Part shown: piece after piece, positions 14,865-21,559 of the stretch
How positions within the stretch are numbered: the stretch's first letter is position 1
Layout of the letters: each line of letters starts with the position of its first letter
Origin: JAUJOE01 sp038252945
GTDB taxonomy: Bacteria; Actinomycetota; Actinomycetes; Propionibacteriales; Nocardioidaceae
Assembly (NCBI GenBank): GCA_038252945.1
Contig: JBBSHN010000035.1
Coordinates: 1-21,748 of the forward strand
DNA: 21,748 bases
Direction of reading: 5' to 3'
Program-made: the position numbers and the translations under genes
The notes under the pieces: model-generated
The model's input: the letters and a program-made list of their open reading frames with translations, nothing else
Told to the model about the DNA's origin: nothing
The model's database searches: none

Positions 14865-15176
14865 TCATTGATGCTTTCCACGGGCGACCTCCGTCTGGAG
14901 GGCGTCCAGACGCTGCCCCCACAGGGCGCGGTATCGACCCAGCCACTCGTCGACCTCAGCCAGCGGCTCTGGGCGGAGGCTGTACACCCGCCGCTGCGCT
15001 TCTTGGCGCACGTCCACCAGCCCGGCCTCCCGGAGCACGCGGAGGTGGCGAGAGACACCCGGTCGGGCTATGGGCAAGAGATCAGCCAGCTCGCTGACTA
15101 TTGCCGGATGCTCCCGTAGAACCTCCAACACAGTCCTTCGACTTTCGTCCGACAACGCCCGCAATACAGCGTCCAT
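14865..15176 (-). CDS. ArsR-family winged-helix repressor
   Basis: 103 residues from ATG 15176. The winged HTH covers residues about 5-80: LRALSDESRRTVLEVLREHP, SELADLLPIARPGVSRHLRV (recognition helix) and LREAGLVDVRQEAQRRVYSL (wing). The ELCVCDL metal site of classical ArsR/SmtB proteins is absent, so metal sensing is not expected. It belongs to the group paired with AHSA1/SRPBCC genes, and the partner follows after 11 nt. There is no Shine-Dalgarno; a promoter -10 box ends 6 nt before the ATG, pointing to a leaderless mRNA. A 10-bp palindrome inside that promoter is the likely autoregulatory operator. Confidence 0.93.
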   Translation of the reverse strand: MDAVLRALSDESRRTVLEVLREHPAIVSELADLLPIARPGVSRHLRVLREAGLVDVRQEAQRRVYSLRPEPLAEVDEWLGRYRALWGQRLDALQTEVARGKHQ

Positions 15177-15212
15177 CTGGCCAATGTACCCGATTGGTTA
15201 CGTAACAGGCAA
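15177..15212 (-). promoter_or_regulatory. Leaderless promoter of the ArsR-SRPBCC operon with palindromic operator
   Basis: On the minus strand: TTGCCT (15212-15207), an 18-nt spacer, TACATT (15188-15183), 6 nt, then the ATG at 15176. The spacer begins with the perfect palindrome GTTACGTAAC (15197-15206), next to the -35 box. A repressor bound there would block RNA polymerase. Confidence 0.6.
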
Positions 15213-15262
15213 GCTACATACGCTCTGCATCCCAATAGCGTCTACGACCCACCTCGCGACCC

Positions 15263-15297
15263 ACTTGTCAAGGATCTCTTGCTTTAGACTTCTCCTC
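15263..15297 (+). promoter_or_regulatory. Leaderless promoter of the HTH regulator gene with palindrome
   Basis: TAGACT (15285-15290) ends 7 nt before ATG 15298, and no Shine-Dalgarno precedes the ATG, so a leaderless mRNA is likely. The -35 zone contains ACTTGT/TTGTCA (spacers of 16 or 14 nt) overlapping the perfect odd palindrome CTTG-T-CAAG (15264-15272), a candidate operator. Confidence 0.5.
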
Positions 15298-15981
15298 ATG
15301 ACTCCTCTCGACACCGTGGCCACGCAGCTGGCCCGGTTATCCGGCCTCGGCGAAGAGCCTCGTCGAGCTCTCTACGTGTACGTCCTCGGGCAGACGCACC
15401 CCGTGTCACGCGACGAGGCCGCTGCTGGTGTCCGGGTCAGCCGCCCGCTCGCGGCATATCACCTCGACAAGCTGTCGGACGCTGGGCTCCTAGACGTCAC
15501 ATTCGAACGCCGCAGCGGTCGACGAGGACCAGGCGCCGGTCGCCCAAGCAAGTTGTACTCCAGGGCGGCCGAACCCGTCGAGCTCAGCGTCCCCACGCGC
15601 GACTACGCCTTCTTGGCCGACCTGCTCGCCCAGAGCATCGAGAGTCCCCAGGATTCACCAAGGGATGCGCTGCTGGAGATTGCTCGCCGGACCGGCCAAA
15701 CAGCGCGGGACTCCACCGCAGCTCAAAGCGCGCAATCCGATCGCGTGACGGTCATGCAGCTGCTGTCCGAACACGGCTATGAGCCCTATGAGGACGGTCC
15801 CGCTACCGTGCGGTTCCGGAACTGTCCCTTCCACCGGCTGGCCGAAGGGCACCGAGAGTTGGTCTGTGGCGCCAACCTCGCTTTCGTCGAAGGCCTCCTT
15901 GGTCCCTTGCGGTCAACCGGCATGACGGCGAGCCTGGAGCCGGGGCCCGACGAGTGCTGCGTTGCTGTTCGCGGCGTTTGA
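15298..15981 (+). CDS. HTH transcriptional regulator with C-terminal Cys cluster (SufR-like)
   Basis: 227 residues from ATG 15298. The winged HTH is at about 15-90: EPRRALYVYVLGQTHPVSRD, VSRPLAAYHLDKLSDAGLL, then the basic wing RRSGRRGPGAGRPSKLYSRA. A helical middle is followed by a C-terminal domain with Cys176 (RNCPFH), Cys190 (ELVCGAN) and the Cys220-Cys221 pair. The arrangement (HTH, GRPSK-LY wing, C-x13-C in a CPF-type segment) resembles SufR and related regulators that bind an Fe-S cluster, but a cluster has not been shown for this subgroup as far as I know. It is divergent from the ArsR operon with 121 nt between start codons. The next gene to the right, folE, has its own strong promoter. 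Targets are unknown; autoregulation is likely. Confidence 0.87.
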   Translation: MTPLDTVATQLARLSGLGEEPRRALYVYVLGQTHPVSRDEAAAGVRVSRPLAAYHLDKLSDAGLLDVTFERRSGRRGPGAGRPSKLYSRAAEPVELSVPTRDYAFLADLLAQSIESPQDSPRDALLEIARRTGQTARDSTAAQSAQSDRVTVMQLLSEHGYEPYEDGPATVRFRNCPFHRLAEGHRELVCGANLAFVEGLLGPLRSTGMTASLEPGPDECCVAVRGV

Positions 15982-16066
15982 TCCGTCCGGTCACCCGGTG
16001 CCGAAGACAGACGCGGGTCGACGTCCGCGTTCATGTCGCTCAATGACCGTCCTCAGCAGGGAAGTC

Positions 16067-16096
16067 TTGACATGGAAGCATTCGGACCTCTATAAC
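16067..16096 (+). promoter_or_regulatory. Strong housekeeping-type promoter for the folE operon
   Basis: TTGACA (16067-16072), an 18-nt spacer and TATAAC (16091-16096): a perfect -35 and a 5/6 match at -10, the best sigma70-type promoter in the window. Transcription would start near 16103, giving a leader of about 120 nt before ATG 16225. Confidence 0.75.
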
Positions 16097-16103
16097 TGAC
16101 ATC

Positions 16104-16224
16104 ATCATCTATAGAACGCTTGACGACTCAGTTCGGCCTGCTGGGCCGGCCCACAGTTTCAGATTCGCTCCGGGCGTCCCGTCAATCACCGCCGGAGGCG
16201 GTCCAACCGAAAGGGCAGATCTGC
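16104..16224 (+). other. Leader of the folE transcript with two small hairpins
   Basis: CGGCC (16134-16138)/GGCCG (16144-16148) with a 5-nt loop, and CCGCC (16189-16193)/GGCGG (16197-16201) with a 3-nt loop. The second ends 9 nt before the AAAGGG ribosome-binding site. This does not match any riboswitch I can recognise, and a leader of this length may simply be unstructured. An in-frame TTG at 16120 could extend folE, but the AAAGGG site favours ATG 16225. Confidence 0.3.
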
Positions 16225-16932
16225 ATGCATCCAACTGCCAACGTCAGCGAACTTCGCACAGGCCTGATTCCAGCCGAAGGTAGGGTGACCACCGACCCGG
16301 AAGACACCCGTCCGTGGGAGCACCTGACACCCCGCTTGGTGGATCCAGTCCAGTGGCAGCGCTTCGAGGGCTACGTCGACGAAATTCTGACCGCTTTCGG
16401 CATGGAAACTGACTCCTCGAGCACGCAGCAGACGCCGCAGAGGTTCCTCAGGGCACTCTTCGACGCCACCGCAGGATACGAGGGAGATCCGAAACTTCTC
16501 ACCGCGTTCCCGACCGAATGCCACGGCGGCCCGGACTGCCGGATCAGCCAGATCATCGAAGGTCCGATTTCCTTCTACGCGCTCTGTGAGCACCACGCAC
16601 TCCCCTTCCACGGGGTGGCACACGTCGGCTACGTCGCCCACGAGAACATCATCGGCATCTCGAAGCTCACCCGACTCGTGCGACTGTTTGCCCGGCGGTT
16701 CACCGTCCAAGAACGGCTCGGCCAGCAGGTCGCAGACACCTTGGTCGGTCTGCTGCACCCTCATGGAGTCGCGGTTCGTGTGGAGGCCGAGCACCTGTGC
16801 ACCCAGATGCGCGGCGTTCGGGAGGAGCACTCCAAGACCGTCACGACTTTCTGGCGCGGGTCCTTCGACTCAGACCCCGAGCTGCGCCGCGAGTTCTTGA
16901 CTGAGACCCGCGCAGGCAGCGGCAGCTGGTGA
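16225..16932 (+). CDS. folE: GTP cyclohydrolase I (FolE)
   Basis: 235 residues from ATG 16225, with AAAGGG about 9 nt upstream. It converts GTP to 7,8-dihydroneopterin triphosphate plus formate, the entry step to folate and other pterins. Motifs are the Zn ligands Cys121 and His124 in SFYALCEHHALPF, with Cys192 in EHLCTQMRG; GISKLTRLVRLFARRFTVQE (active-site segment with the Gln/Glu pair); and the N-terminal QQTPQRFLRALFD helix. C-terminal AVRVEAEHLCTQMRGVRE and TVTTFWRGSF complete the fold. Odd feature: CHGGPDC (99-105) in the segment before the active-site strand, where standard enzymes have no Cys pair, suggesting a distinct subfamily. First gene of an operon with a RibD-like reductase (48 nt downstream) and a GH15 enzyme. 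It may be a paralogue of the housekeeping folate gene, since no folP, folB or folK is nearby. Confidence 0.93.
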   Translation: MHPTANVSELRTGLIPAEGRVTTDPEDTRPWEHLTPRLVDPVQWQRFEGYVDEILTAFGMETDSSSTQQTPQRFLRALFDATAGYEGDPKLLTAFPTECHGGPDCRISQIIEGPISFYALCEHHALPFHGVAHVGYVAHENIIGISKLTRLVRLFARRFTVQERLGQQVADTLVGLLHPHGVAVRVEAEHLCTQMRGVREEHSKTVTTFWRGSFDSDPELRREFLTETRAGSGSW

Positions 16933-16980
16933 TCGGGCCGTGCGCGGCTTCGCTGTGAGATCTGGCGTGAGAATCTCGGT

Positions 16981-17808
16981 GTGAACGGCCTGGCTATACC
17001 CCTGGAAGTCCTCGTCGAGGCCGAAAACCCGGCCGCGTCGGATCTGCCGCCGACGCTGCACTCCTGGTACGGCGGTCCACTCGGCTTCACCGAGCCCCGC
17101 CTGGTGGCCAACTTTGTATCGACGATCGACGGTGTTGTCGCCATTTCGCGGCTGCCCCAATCCAACAAAGTGATCAGCGAGGACAGCGAAGCGGACCGCT
17201 TCGTCATGGGCTTGCTGCGAGCGTTTGCCGACACCGTGCTGATCGGCTCGGGCACCCTGCACGGCTCTCCCCGCACCCTTTGGACGGCCGAGGAAGCCTA
17301 TCCACCCGGCGGGTCGGCGTTCGACGAACTCCGGCGACAGCACGGCCGTCCCCCGAGCCCTCAGTTGGCGGTGATGACGGCCAGCGGAGCACTGAACTCC
17401 GACCACCCAGCGCTGAAAGCCGGGGCACTCGTCCTCACCACCGCGCGTGGCGCCCGGCTGCTTCCTCAGAGCATCCAGGCCAGCTGCGAGGTGGCCGTGC
17501 TTGCTGGCACCGCCAGCGTCGACGCGCGCGACGTCGTGGACGTCTTGGCCGATCGCGGCAGCCGGCTGATCCTGTCTGAGGCGGGTCCCCGGGTCTTTGG
17601 CTCCCTCTTGGCTGCCAACTTGGTGGACGAACTGTTCCTCACCCAATCCCCTCAGCTGGCCGGCAGAGCGCCACAGTCCCCGCGGCTCGGGCTGGTCGAA
17701 GACACTGCCCTGCTGCCCGACATTCAAAGATCCGCCCGGTTGGCAAGTCTGCGCCGTCACGGTGATCACCTGCTGCTGCGCTACTTCCTCGGCGGTAGAG
17801 ATGGCTGA
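16981..17808 (+). CDS. RibD C-terminal/dihydrofolate-reductase-fold reductase
   Basis: 275 residues from GTG 16981, with no strong Shine-Dalgarno. The RibD reductase fold (PF01872) is visible: RLVANFVSTIDGVVAI (about 40-55), RFVMGLLRAFADTVLIGSGT (NADPH-binding strand-helix), PPSPQLAVMTASGAL, and the C-terminal SRLILSEAGPRVFGSLLAAN then VDELFLTQSPQLAGR. RibD domains reduce the ribosyl group of a pyrimidine intermediate in riboflavin synthesis. Stand-alone actinobacterial members such as Mycobacterium tuberculosis Rv2671 have been linked to dihydrofolate reduction. Directly following folE, a pterin substrate is plausible here. No deaminase domain and no other rib genes are present. It begins 48 nt after folE and its last 8 nt overlap the GH15 start, so co-translation is likely. 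Confidence 0.88.
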   Translation: MNGLAIPLEVLVEAENPAASDLPPTLHSWYGGPLGFTEPRLVANFVSTIDGVVAISRLPQSNKVISEDSEADRFVMGLLRAFADTVLIGSGTLHGSPRTLWTAEEAYPPGGSAFDELRRQHGRPPSPQLAVMTASGALNSDHPALKAGALVLTTARGARLLPQSIQASCEVAVLAGTASVDARDVVDVLADRGSRLILSEAGPRVFGSLLAANLVDELFLTQSPQLAGRAPQSPRLGLVEDTALLPDIQRSARLASLRRHGDHLLLRYFLGGRDG

Positions 17809-19645
17809 GGACCAACGTCCACGCGTGGCGAACGGTTACCTACCCATCGAGGACCACGGGGTCATCGGCGACCTGCACACCGTGGCGTTGGTCGGGGTCA
17901 ACGGCGACATCGACTGGTGCTGCCTACCACGCTTCGACTCTCCTTCGGTGTTCGGTGCGCTGCTCGACACTGACCGCGGCGGGCGCTTCACCGTCACCAG
18001 CCTGGACGCAGTGCGCACCAAGCAGATGTACCACCCGGACACCAATGTGCTGTTAACGCGGATGCTAGGCACCGATTCGGTGGCCGAGCTGGTCGATTTC
18101 ATGATTCCCCGGAAACCAGCCGAGTGCCCAGGCGCCGGGCAACTGATCCGCCGACTCCGCGCTGCGCGCGGCCGCGTTACCGGCCGGCTCCACTGCGAGC
18201 CGGCGTTCGACTACGGTCGTGCGCCGCATCGGGTGAATCTCATCGACGGCGTTGGGGCGGTGTTCACCTCACCGGTTGGCCGGCTGCTCCTCCGCTCCAC
18301 CACTGCACTTCGGGTTGACGGGCTCGGAGTAGTCGCCGAACCCGTGCTCGCAGAGGGCGAATCCATCGACTTGGCGCTGTCCTGGGAAGGGGAACCGGTT
18401 CCGCTGGGCCCAGGCGAGATCGACGCTTGCCTGGCCGGCACCGAAGCCTACTGGCGGCGCTGGATCAGGCAATCGCGCTATCAGGGCCGTTATCGCGAGA
18501 TGGTGGAACGGTCCGCTCTTGTGCTCAAGCTGCTGGTCCACGACCCCACAGGCGCTCTCGTTGCAGCCCCAACCACGTCACTGCCTGAGTCTGTTGGAGG
18601 CACCCGTAACTGGGATTACCGCTACACCTGGATCCGCGACGCCGCGTTCACCCTGTACGCCCTGATGCGGCTCGGCTTCACAGAGGAGGCCGCGGCGTTC
18701 ATGGGCTGGCTTGAAGCACGATGCCGCGATGCGGCGGGAGACAGTGAAGGCCTGCAAGTCCTGTACGGCGTTGACGGTCGACGCGATCTACCGGAAGAGA
18801 CCCTCGACCACCTCGCCGGCTACGCCGGATCCAAGCCGGTCCGGATCGGCAACGCCGCCACCAAGCAGCGTCAGCTCGACATCTACGGCGAGCTGATGGA
18901 CTCGGTCTACCTGTACAACAAGCATGGCGAGCCCATCTCCTACGACCTTTGGGATGCGCTCCGCCGTCAGCTGGACTGGCTTGCCCACCACTGGGAGGAA
19001 CCGGACCACGGTATCTGGGAGATGCGCGGCCGACCCCAGCGGCACACATACTCGGCGCTCATGACCTGGGTCGCCTTCGAACGGGCTCAGCGCATCGCCC
19101 GGCACCGAGGGCTCCCCGCGCCCCTAGACGAGTGGCAGAAGCTCGCCGACGAGGCGTACTTGCACGTTCAGAACACCGGGTGGAGCCCTTCCGCCAACGC
19201 CTACGTGCAGCACTCCAACAGCACCACAGTGGACGCTTCAGCGCTGATCATGCCGCTCGTGAAGTTCTCCGGCCCGAAGGACCCACGTTTTCTTGCGACG
19301 CTGGACCGCATCGGCCGCGACCTCGTCACTGACAGCCTGGTCCGCCGCTACAGCACGGACGGCTCAGACGGCATCACCGGCGACGAGGGCACCTTCAGCC
19401 TCTGCTCCTTCTGGTATGTGGAAGCTCTCACTCGCGCAGGTCGACTTACCCAAGCTCGGCACTTGTTCGAACAAATGCTCACCTATGCGAACCACCTCGG
19501 TTTGTACGCTGAAGAAATCGGGAAGGCTGGAGAAGCACTCGGAAACTTCCCTCAAGCCTTCACGCATCTCGCCCTTATCAGTGCCGCAGTCAACCTCGAC
19601 CGCGCTCTAGGAGGTCGCAGCCTGGGAACAAGGGGCTCAGCCTGA
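17801..19645 (+). CDS. Glycoside hydrolase family 15 (glucoamylase/trehalase-type)
   Basis: 614 residues from ATG 17801 (MAEDQRPRVANGYLPIEDHG); the ATG lies inside the last codons of the reductase gene (ATGGCTGA overlap). An N-terminal super-beta-sandwich domain (1-220) contains GVIGDLHTVALVGVNGDIDW and PRFDSPSVFGALLD. The (alpha/alpha)6 barrel follows with GGTRNWDYRYTWIRDAAFTL (266-285), the general acid Glu407 in GIWEMRG, and the general base in GLYAEEIG (Glu571/572), then GNFPQAFTHLALI. This intracellular actinobacterial type includes the phosphate-dependent mycobacterial GH15 trehalases as well as glucoamylase-like enzymes; trehalose or a short alpha-glucan is the probable substrate. No signal peptide, so cytoplasmic. 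Coupling to pterin enzymes is unusual. Confidence 0.93.
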   Translation: MAEDQRPRVANGYLPIEDHGVIGDLHTVALVGVNGDIDWCCLPRFDSPSVFGALLDTDRGGRFTVTSLDAVRTKQMYHPDTNVLLTRMLGTDSVAELVDFMIPRKPAECPGAGQLIRRLRAARGRVTGRLHCEPAFDYGRAPHRVNLIDGVGAVFTSPVGRLLLRSTTALRVDGLGVVAEPVLAEGESIDLALSWEGEPVPLGPGEIDACLAGTEAYWRRWIRQSRYQGRYREMVERSALVLKLLVHDPTGALVAAPTTSLPESVGGTRNWDYRYTWIRDAAFTLYALMRLGFTEEAAAFMGWLEARCRDAAGDSEGLQVLYGVDGRRDLPEETLDHLAGYAGSKPVRIGNAATKQRQLDIYGELMDSVYLYNKHGEPISYDLWDALRRQLDWLAHHWEEPDHGIWEMRGRPQRHTYSALMTWVAFERAQRIARHRGLPAPLDEWQKLADEAYLHVQNTGWSPSANAYVQHSNSTTVDASALIMPLVKFSGPKDPRFLATLDRIGRDLVTDSLVRRYSTDGSDGITGDEGTFSLCSFWYVEALTRAGRLTQARHLFEQMLTYANHLGLYAEEIGKAGEALGNFPQAFTHLALISAAVNLDRALGGRSLGTRGSA

Positions 19646-19706
19646 CCGCTACAGAAACCTGTCATGCTGAACGCGTGGCGAGTTGTGCATCCGTGCAGGG
19701 TGGCTG

Positions 19707-20650
19707 ATGCCGTCCGCTGGCGACGTGGAGAGCGCGCGCAAGGTGCCGTTGTTCCCGCCGCTCCCGTTGAGTGAGTGGGCGGAGAGCAAGGAAACGCTTC
19801 ACCGGTTCGCACAGATTGTTGGCAAGATTCGGTTGGACCAGAGCACCCCACGAAATCACTGGTGGAATGTGCCGTTTCACCTGACCGGGCGAGGGATCAC
19901 GACCCGCCCGATGGGCACCGACACTGTGTTCACCATCGACTTCGACTTCGTCGACCACCGGCTCGAGGTCAGCACTTTGAGTGGCGACCGAGTCTCGTTC
20001 GGCTTGCCGGGCCTGTCGGTCGCAGCGTTCTTCCATCGCCTGCTGAGCGCCCTTGGCTCCTTGGACATCGCGGTGTCGATCCGCCCGGTGCCCTTCGACC
20101 TCCCCGACACGATCGCTTTCGCGAAGGACAGCACCCACCACTCCTACGACCCGTTCTGGGTTACACGGTATTGGCAAGTCTTGAGTCAGGTGGCTCTTGT
20201 GCTGGAGGAGTTCGCGGGTCGCAGTTACGCCAAGACAAGTCCAGTGCACCATTTCTGGCACACCTTCGACCTAGCTGTCACCCGCTTCTCCGATCGGCGT
20301 GTGCCGCTGCCGGAGACCGCAGATCCGGTGACCCGCGAGGCATACTCCCATGAAGTCATCAGCGCCGGATTCTGGTTCGGCGACGACCAGGTTGCCGAAC
20401 CCGCGTTCTACAGCTACACCGCCCCAGAACCGGCCGGACTCACCGACCAGAGGCTGAGCCCGAAGCAGGCACGTTGGATCGACTCCCGAGGAGCGCACAT
20501 GGCGCTGTTGCGGTACGACGACGCACGGTCCGCCGCTGACCCCCGCGTCGCCGCGTTGGAGTTTTCGAGAGCGCTTACCGCGCCGGTGCAACGCTCGCCG
20601 GTTGGGACCTTGAGGCGCTGCGTTGCACCTACGGGCCGGGCACAGGCTGA
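19707..20650 (+). CDS. DUF5996 protein, frameshifted near its 3' end
   Basis: From ATG 19707 (AGGGTGG upstream) the frame gives typical DUF5996 sequence: PLSEWAESKETLHRFAQIVG, NHWWNVPFHLTGRGITTRPM, FDFVDHRLEV, KTSPVHHFWHTFDLAVTRFS, VTREAYSHEVISAGFWFGD and FYSYTAPEPAGLTDQRL. After VAALEF the frame runs on to 20912 with unrelated sequence, giving a 401-residue product. Inserting one T in the T run at 20562-20565 restores the expected tail (ESAYRAGATLAGWDLEALRC, then TYGPGTG) and a stop at 20650, about 314 residues in all, the normal family length. So either a 1-base deletion or a sequencing error is present. The function of DUF5996 is unknown. It follows the GH15 gene by 61 nt on the same strand and may be the last gene of the folE operon. 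Confidence 0.85.
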
Positions 20651-20682
20651 CCAGAACTCGACGTCGGCGTTCAGCTCGGTTT

Positions 20683-20721
20683 GCCCTGCAGGGCTTCTTC
20701 AGTGCGGGAGACCGCCGGCGG
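20683..20721. terminator. Palindromes between convergent genes, candidate bidirectional terminator
   Basis: GCCCTGCAGGGC (20683-20694), followed by TTCTTC, and CCGCCGGCGG (20712-20721) lie between the restored DUF5996 stop (20650) and the end of the leftward gene (20726). Both are perfect palindromes, but their hairpin loops would be small, so the call rests mainly on position. Confidence 0.35.
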
Positions 20722-20725
20722 GCCT

Positions 20726-21070
20726 TTATGCGGCTGCAACACCGAACAAGGCAGCGATCGGTGCCACCGCTTCCGGTGTATCCGCCGGGGCGGTGACGCG
20801 AAGCATCAGTTGGCCCTCCGTGACCGTCACCTCCCAGGACACGAACGGGCAACAGATCTGTTCGGCCGCGGCCAGCTCGGCTAGTTCCTCGGCAACGCCT
20901 GCCAGAGGTTGATAACGCACCGATAGCCGACCGGCCTGGAGCGACGCCACCGGAGCCGCCATTTCTTCCAGTCGCTGCCAGCGCCGCAGCCGCTCCCGCC
21001 CGTCACCGGCAGACAGCGTGCAGGCCACCGGAAGAGGAGCGGGTTCCACCGTTTCAGGCGCGGTGTCCAC
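20726..21070 (-). CDS. Small conserved protein with CC-F motif, function unknown
   Basis: About 114 residues from GTG 21070 (VDTAPETVEPAPLPVACTLS); the longer frame to 21361 has Arg/Pro-rich, non-protein-like composition. The recognisable part is PVACTLSAGDGRERLRRWQR, ARYQ-like strand LSVRYQPLAGVAEELAELAA, then AEQICCPFVSWEVTVTEGQL and LRVTAPADTPEAVAPIAALF. A C-T-L start, a central amphipathic helix, and an E-x-x-CC-x-F motif followed by a strand and LRV-x-AP are shared by a group of small actinobacterial proteins of unknown function, sometimes fused to or next to MerR-type regulators. The Cys pair could bind a metal, but this is inference. There is no clear ribosome-binding site, and upstream sequence in another frame (NDRLEVAAKLRH) could be part of a frameshifted, longer gene. 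Confidence 0.6.
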   Translation of the reverse strand: MDTAPETVEPAPLPVACTLSAGDGRERLRRWQRLEEMAAPVASLQAGRLSVRYQPLAGVAEELAELAAAEQICCPFVSWEVTVTEGQLMLRVTAPADTPEAVAPIAALFGVAAA

Positions 21071-21303
21071 GCAGGCCAGGGTGCCGCAACTTCGCGGCCA
21101 CCTCAAGCCGGTCGTTGGACCAGATCGCGGTCGCCCGATCCGACGGCGACTTCGAACGAGAGCAGTGCCGAGAGCGTGGCGAATGTCCGGCCGGCGACGA
21201 TGTTGAGGGTGAGAGCAGCGCGGCCACCGGCGGCGGGCGGCTGGCGCCGACTGAAGGGTGACAGTTCTTCCTCGCAGAGAACCCCGCGGGGCAGTAGCTA
21301 GAC
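21071..21303. other. Probably decayed coding DNA
   Basis: No intact gene. A minus-strand frame (about 21103-21297, 65 codons, no ATG or GTG start) reads VLCEEELSPFSRR and then AALTLNIVAGRTFATLSALL with GC-rich third positions, and a plus-strand frame over the same bases is also open. I do not recognise either. A third frame just upstream of the CC-F gene resembles the C-terminal helix of a MerR-type regulator. Together this looks like gene remnants rather than a plain spacer. Confidence 0.35.
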
Positions 21304-21522
21304 CTCGAATCCGGAAGGGGTAAGGCGCTGCGGCTGATGGCGACAGCGGCATTCCTGCCATTGGAGATCCACGAGCCGTTCAAGACGGTCACTGTCACCA
21401 AGGTGGCAGCCCTCGTCATCAACGTTGTCTCCGTGGTCTACCTCGTCGTCGCGAAGCGGCTCTTTGGTGTGTCCGCGGTGGGACCGCAGCTTACGAGAGC
21501 CAGATGCAGGGCGAGAGCCTGA
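21304..21522 (+). pseudogene. C-terminal remnant of a DUF2127 membrane protein
   Basis: The frame reads LRLMATAAFLPLEIHEPFKT, then VTVTKVAALVINVVSVVYLVVAKRLFGV, before a short tail and stop. LPLE-I-(Y/H)E followed by TK-V-ALVINV-x-VYL and AKRLFG is the characteristic last part of DUF2127 proteins, whose full length is about 150-200 residues with four membrane helices. Only the last helix and the preceding loop remain, and no start or N-terminal helices are found upstream in this frame. The intact family is an uncharacterised inner-membrane protein. It lies opposite to, and converges on, the sigma-factor gene at the right edge. Confidence 0.55.
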
Positions 21523-21559
21523 CTGGGAGAGCGGAGAAGCCCTAAGCAGGCACAGACGC

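Noticed and set aside
16104..16224. Riboswitch (for example tetrahydrofolate) in the folE leader
   Set aside because: Only two short generic hairpins are seen and no recognisable conserved riboswitch core; such riboswitches are mainly known from Firmicutes.
17597..17800. Longer N-terminus for the GH15 protein
   Set aside because: The upstream part overlaps the reductase gene out of frame and shows no protein-like pattern; the GH15 family start (NGYLPIEDHG) follows ATG 17801 directly.
20651..20912. C-terminal tail of the DUF5996 frame as a genuine domain
   Set aside because: It is antisense to the CC-F gene and Ser/Ala/Thr-rich, and the expected DUF5996 ending reappears after adding one T.
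21103..21297. Open minus-strand frame CEEELSPFSRR...LNIVAGRTF as a gene
   Set aside because: It has no usable start codon and no family I recognise, and the opposite strand is equally open, so it is described only as probable decayed DNA.
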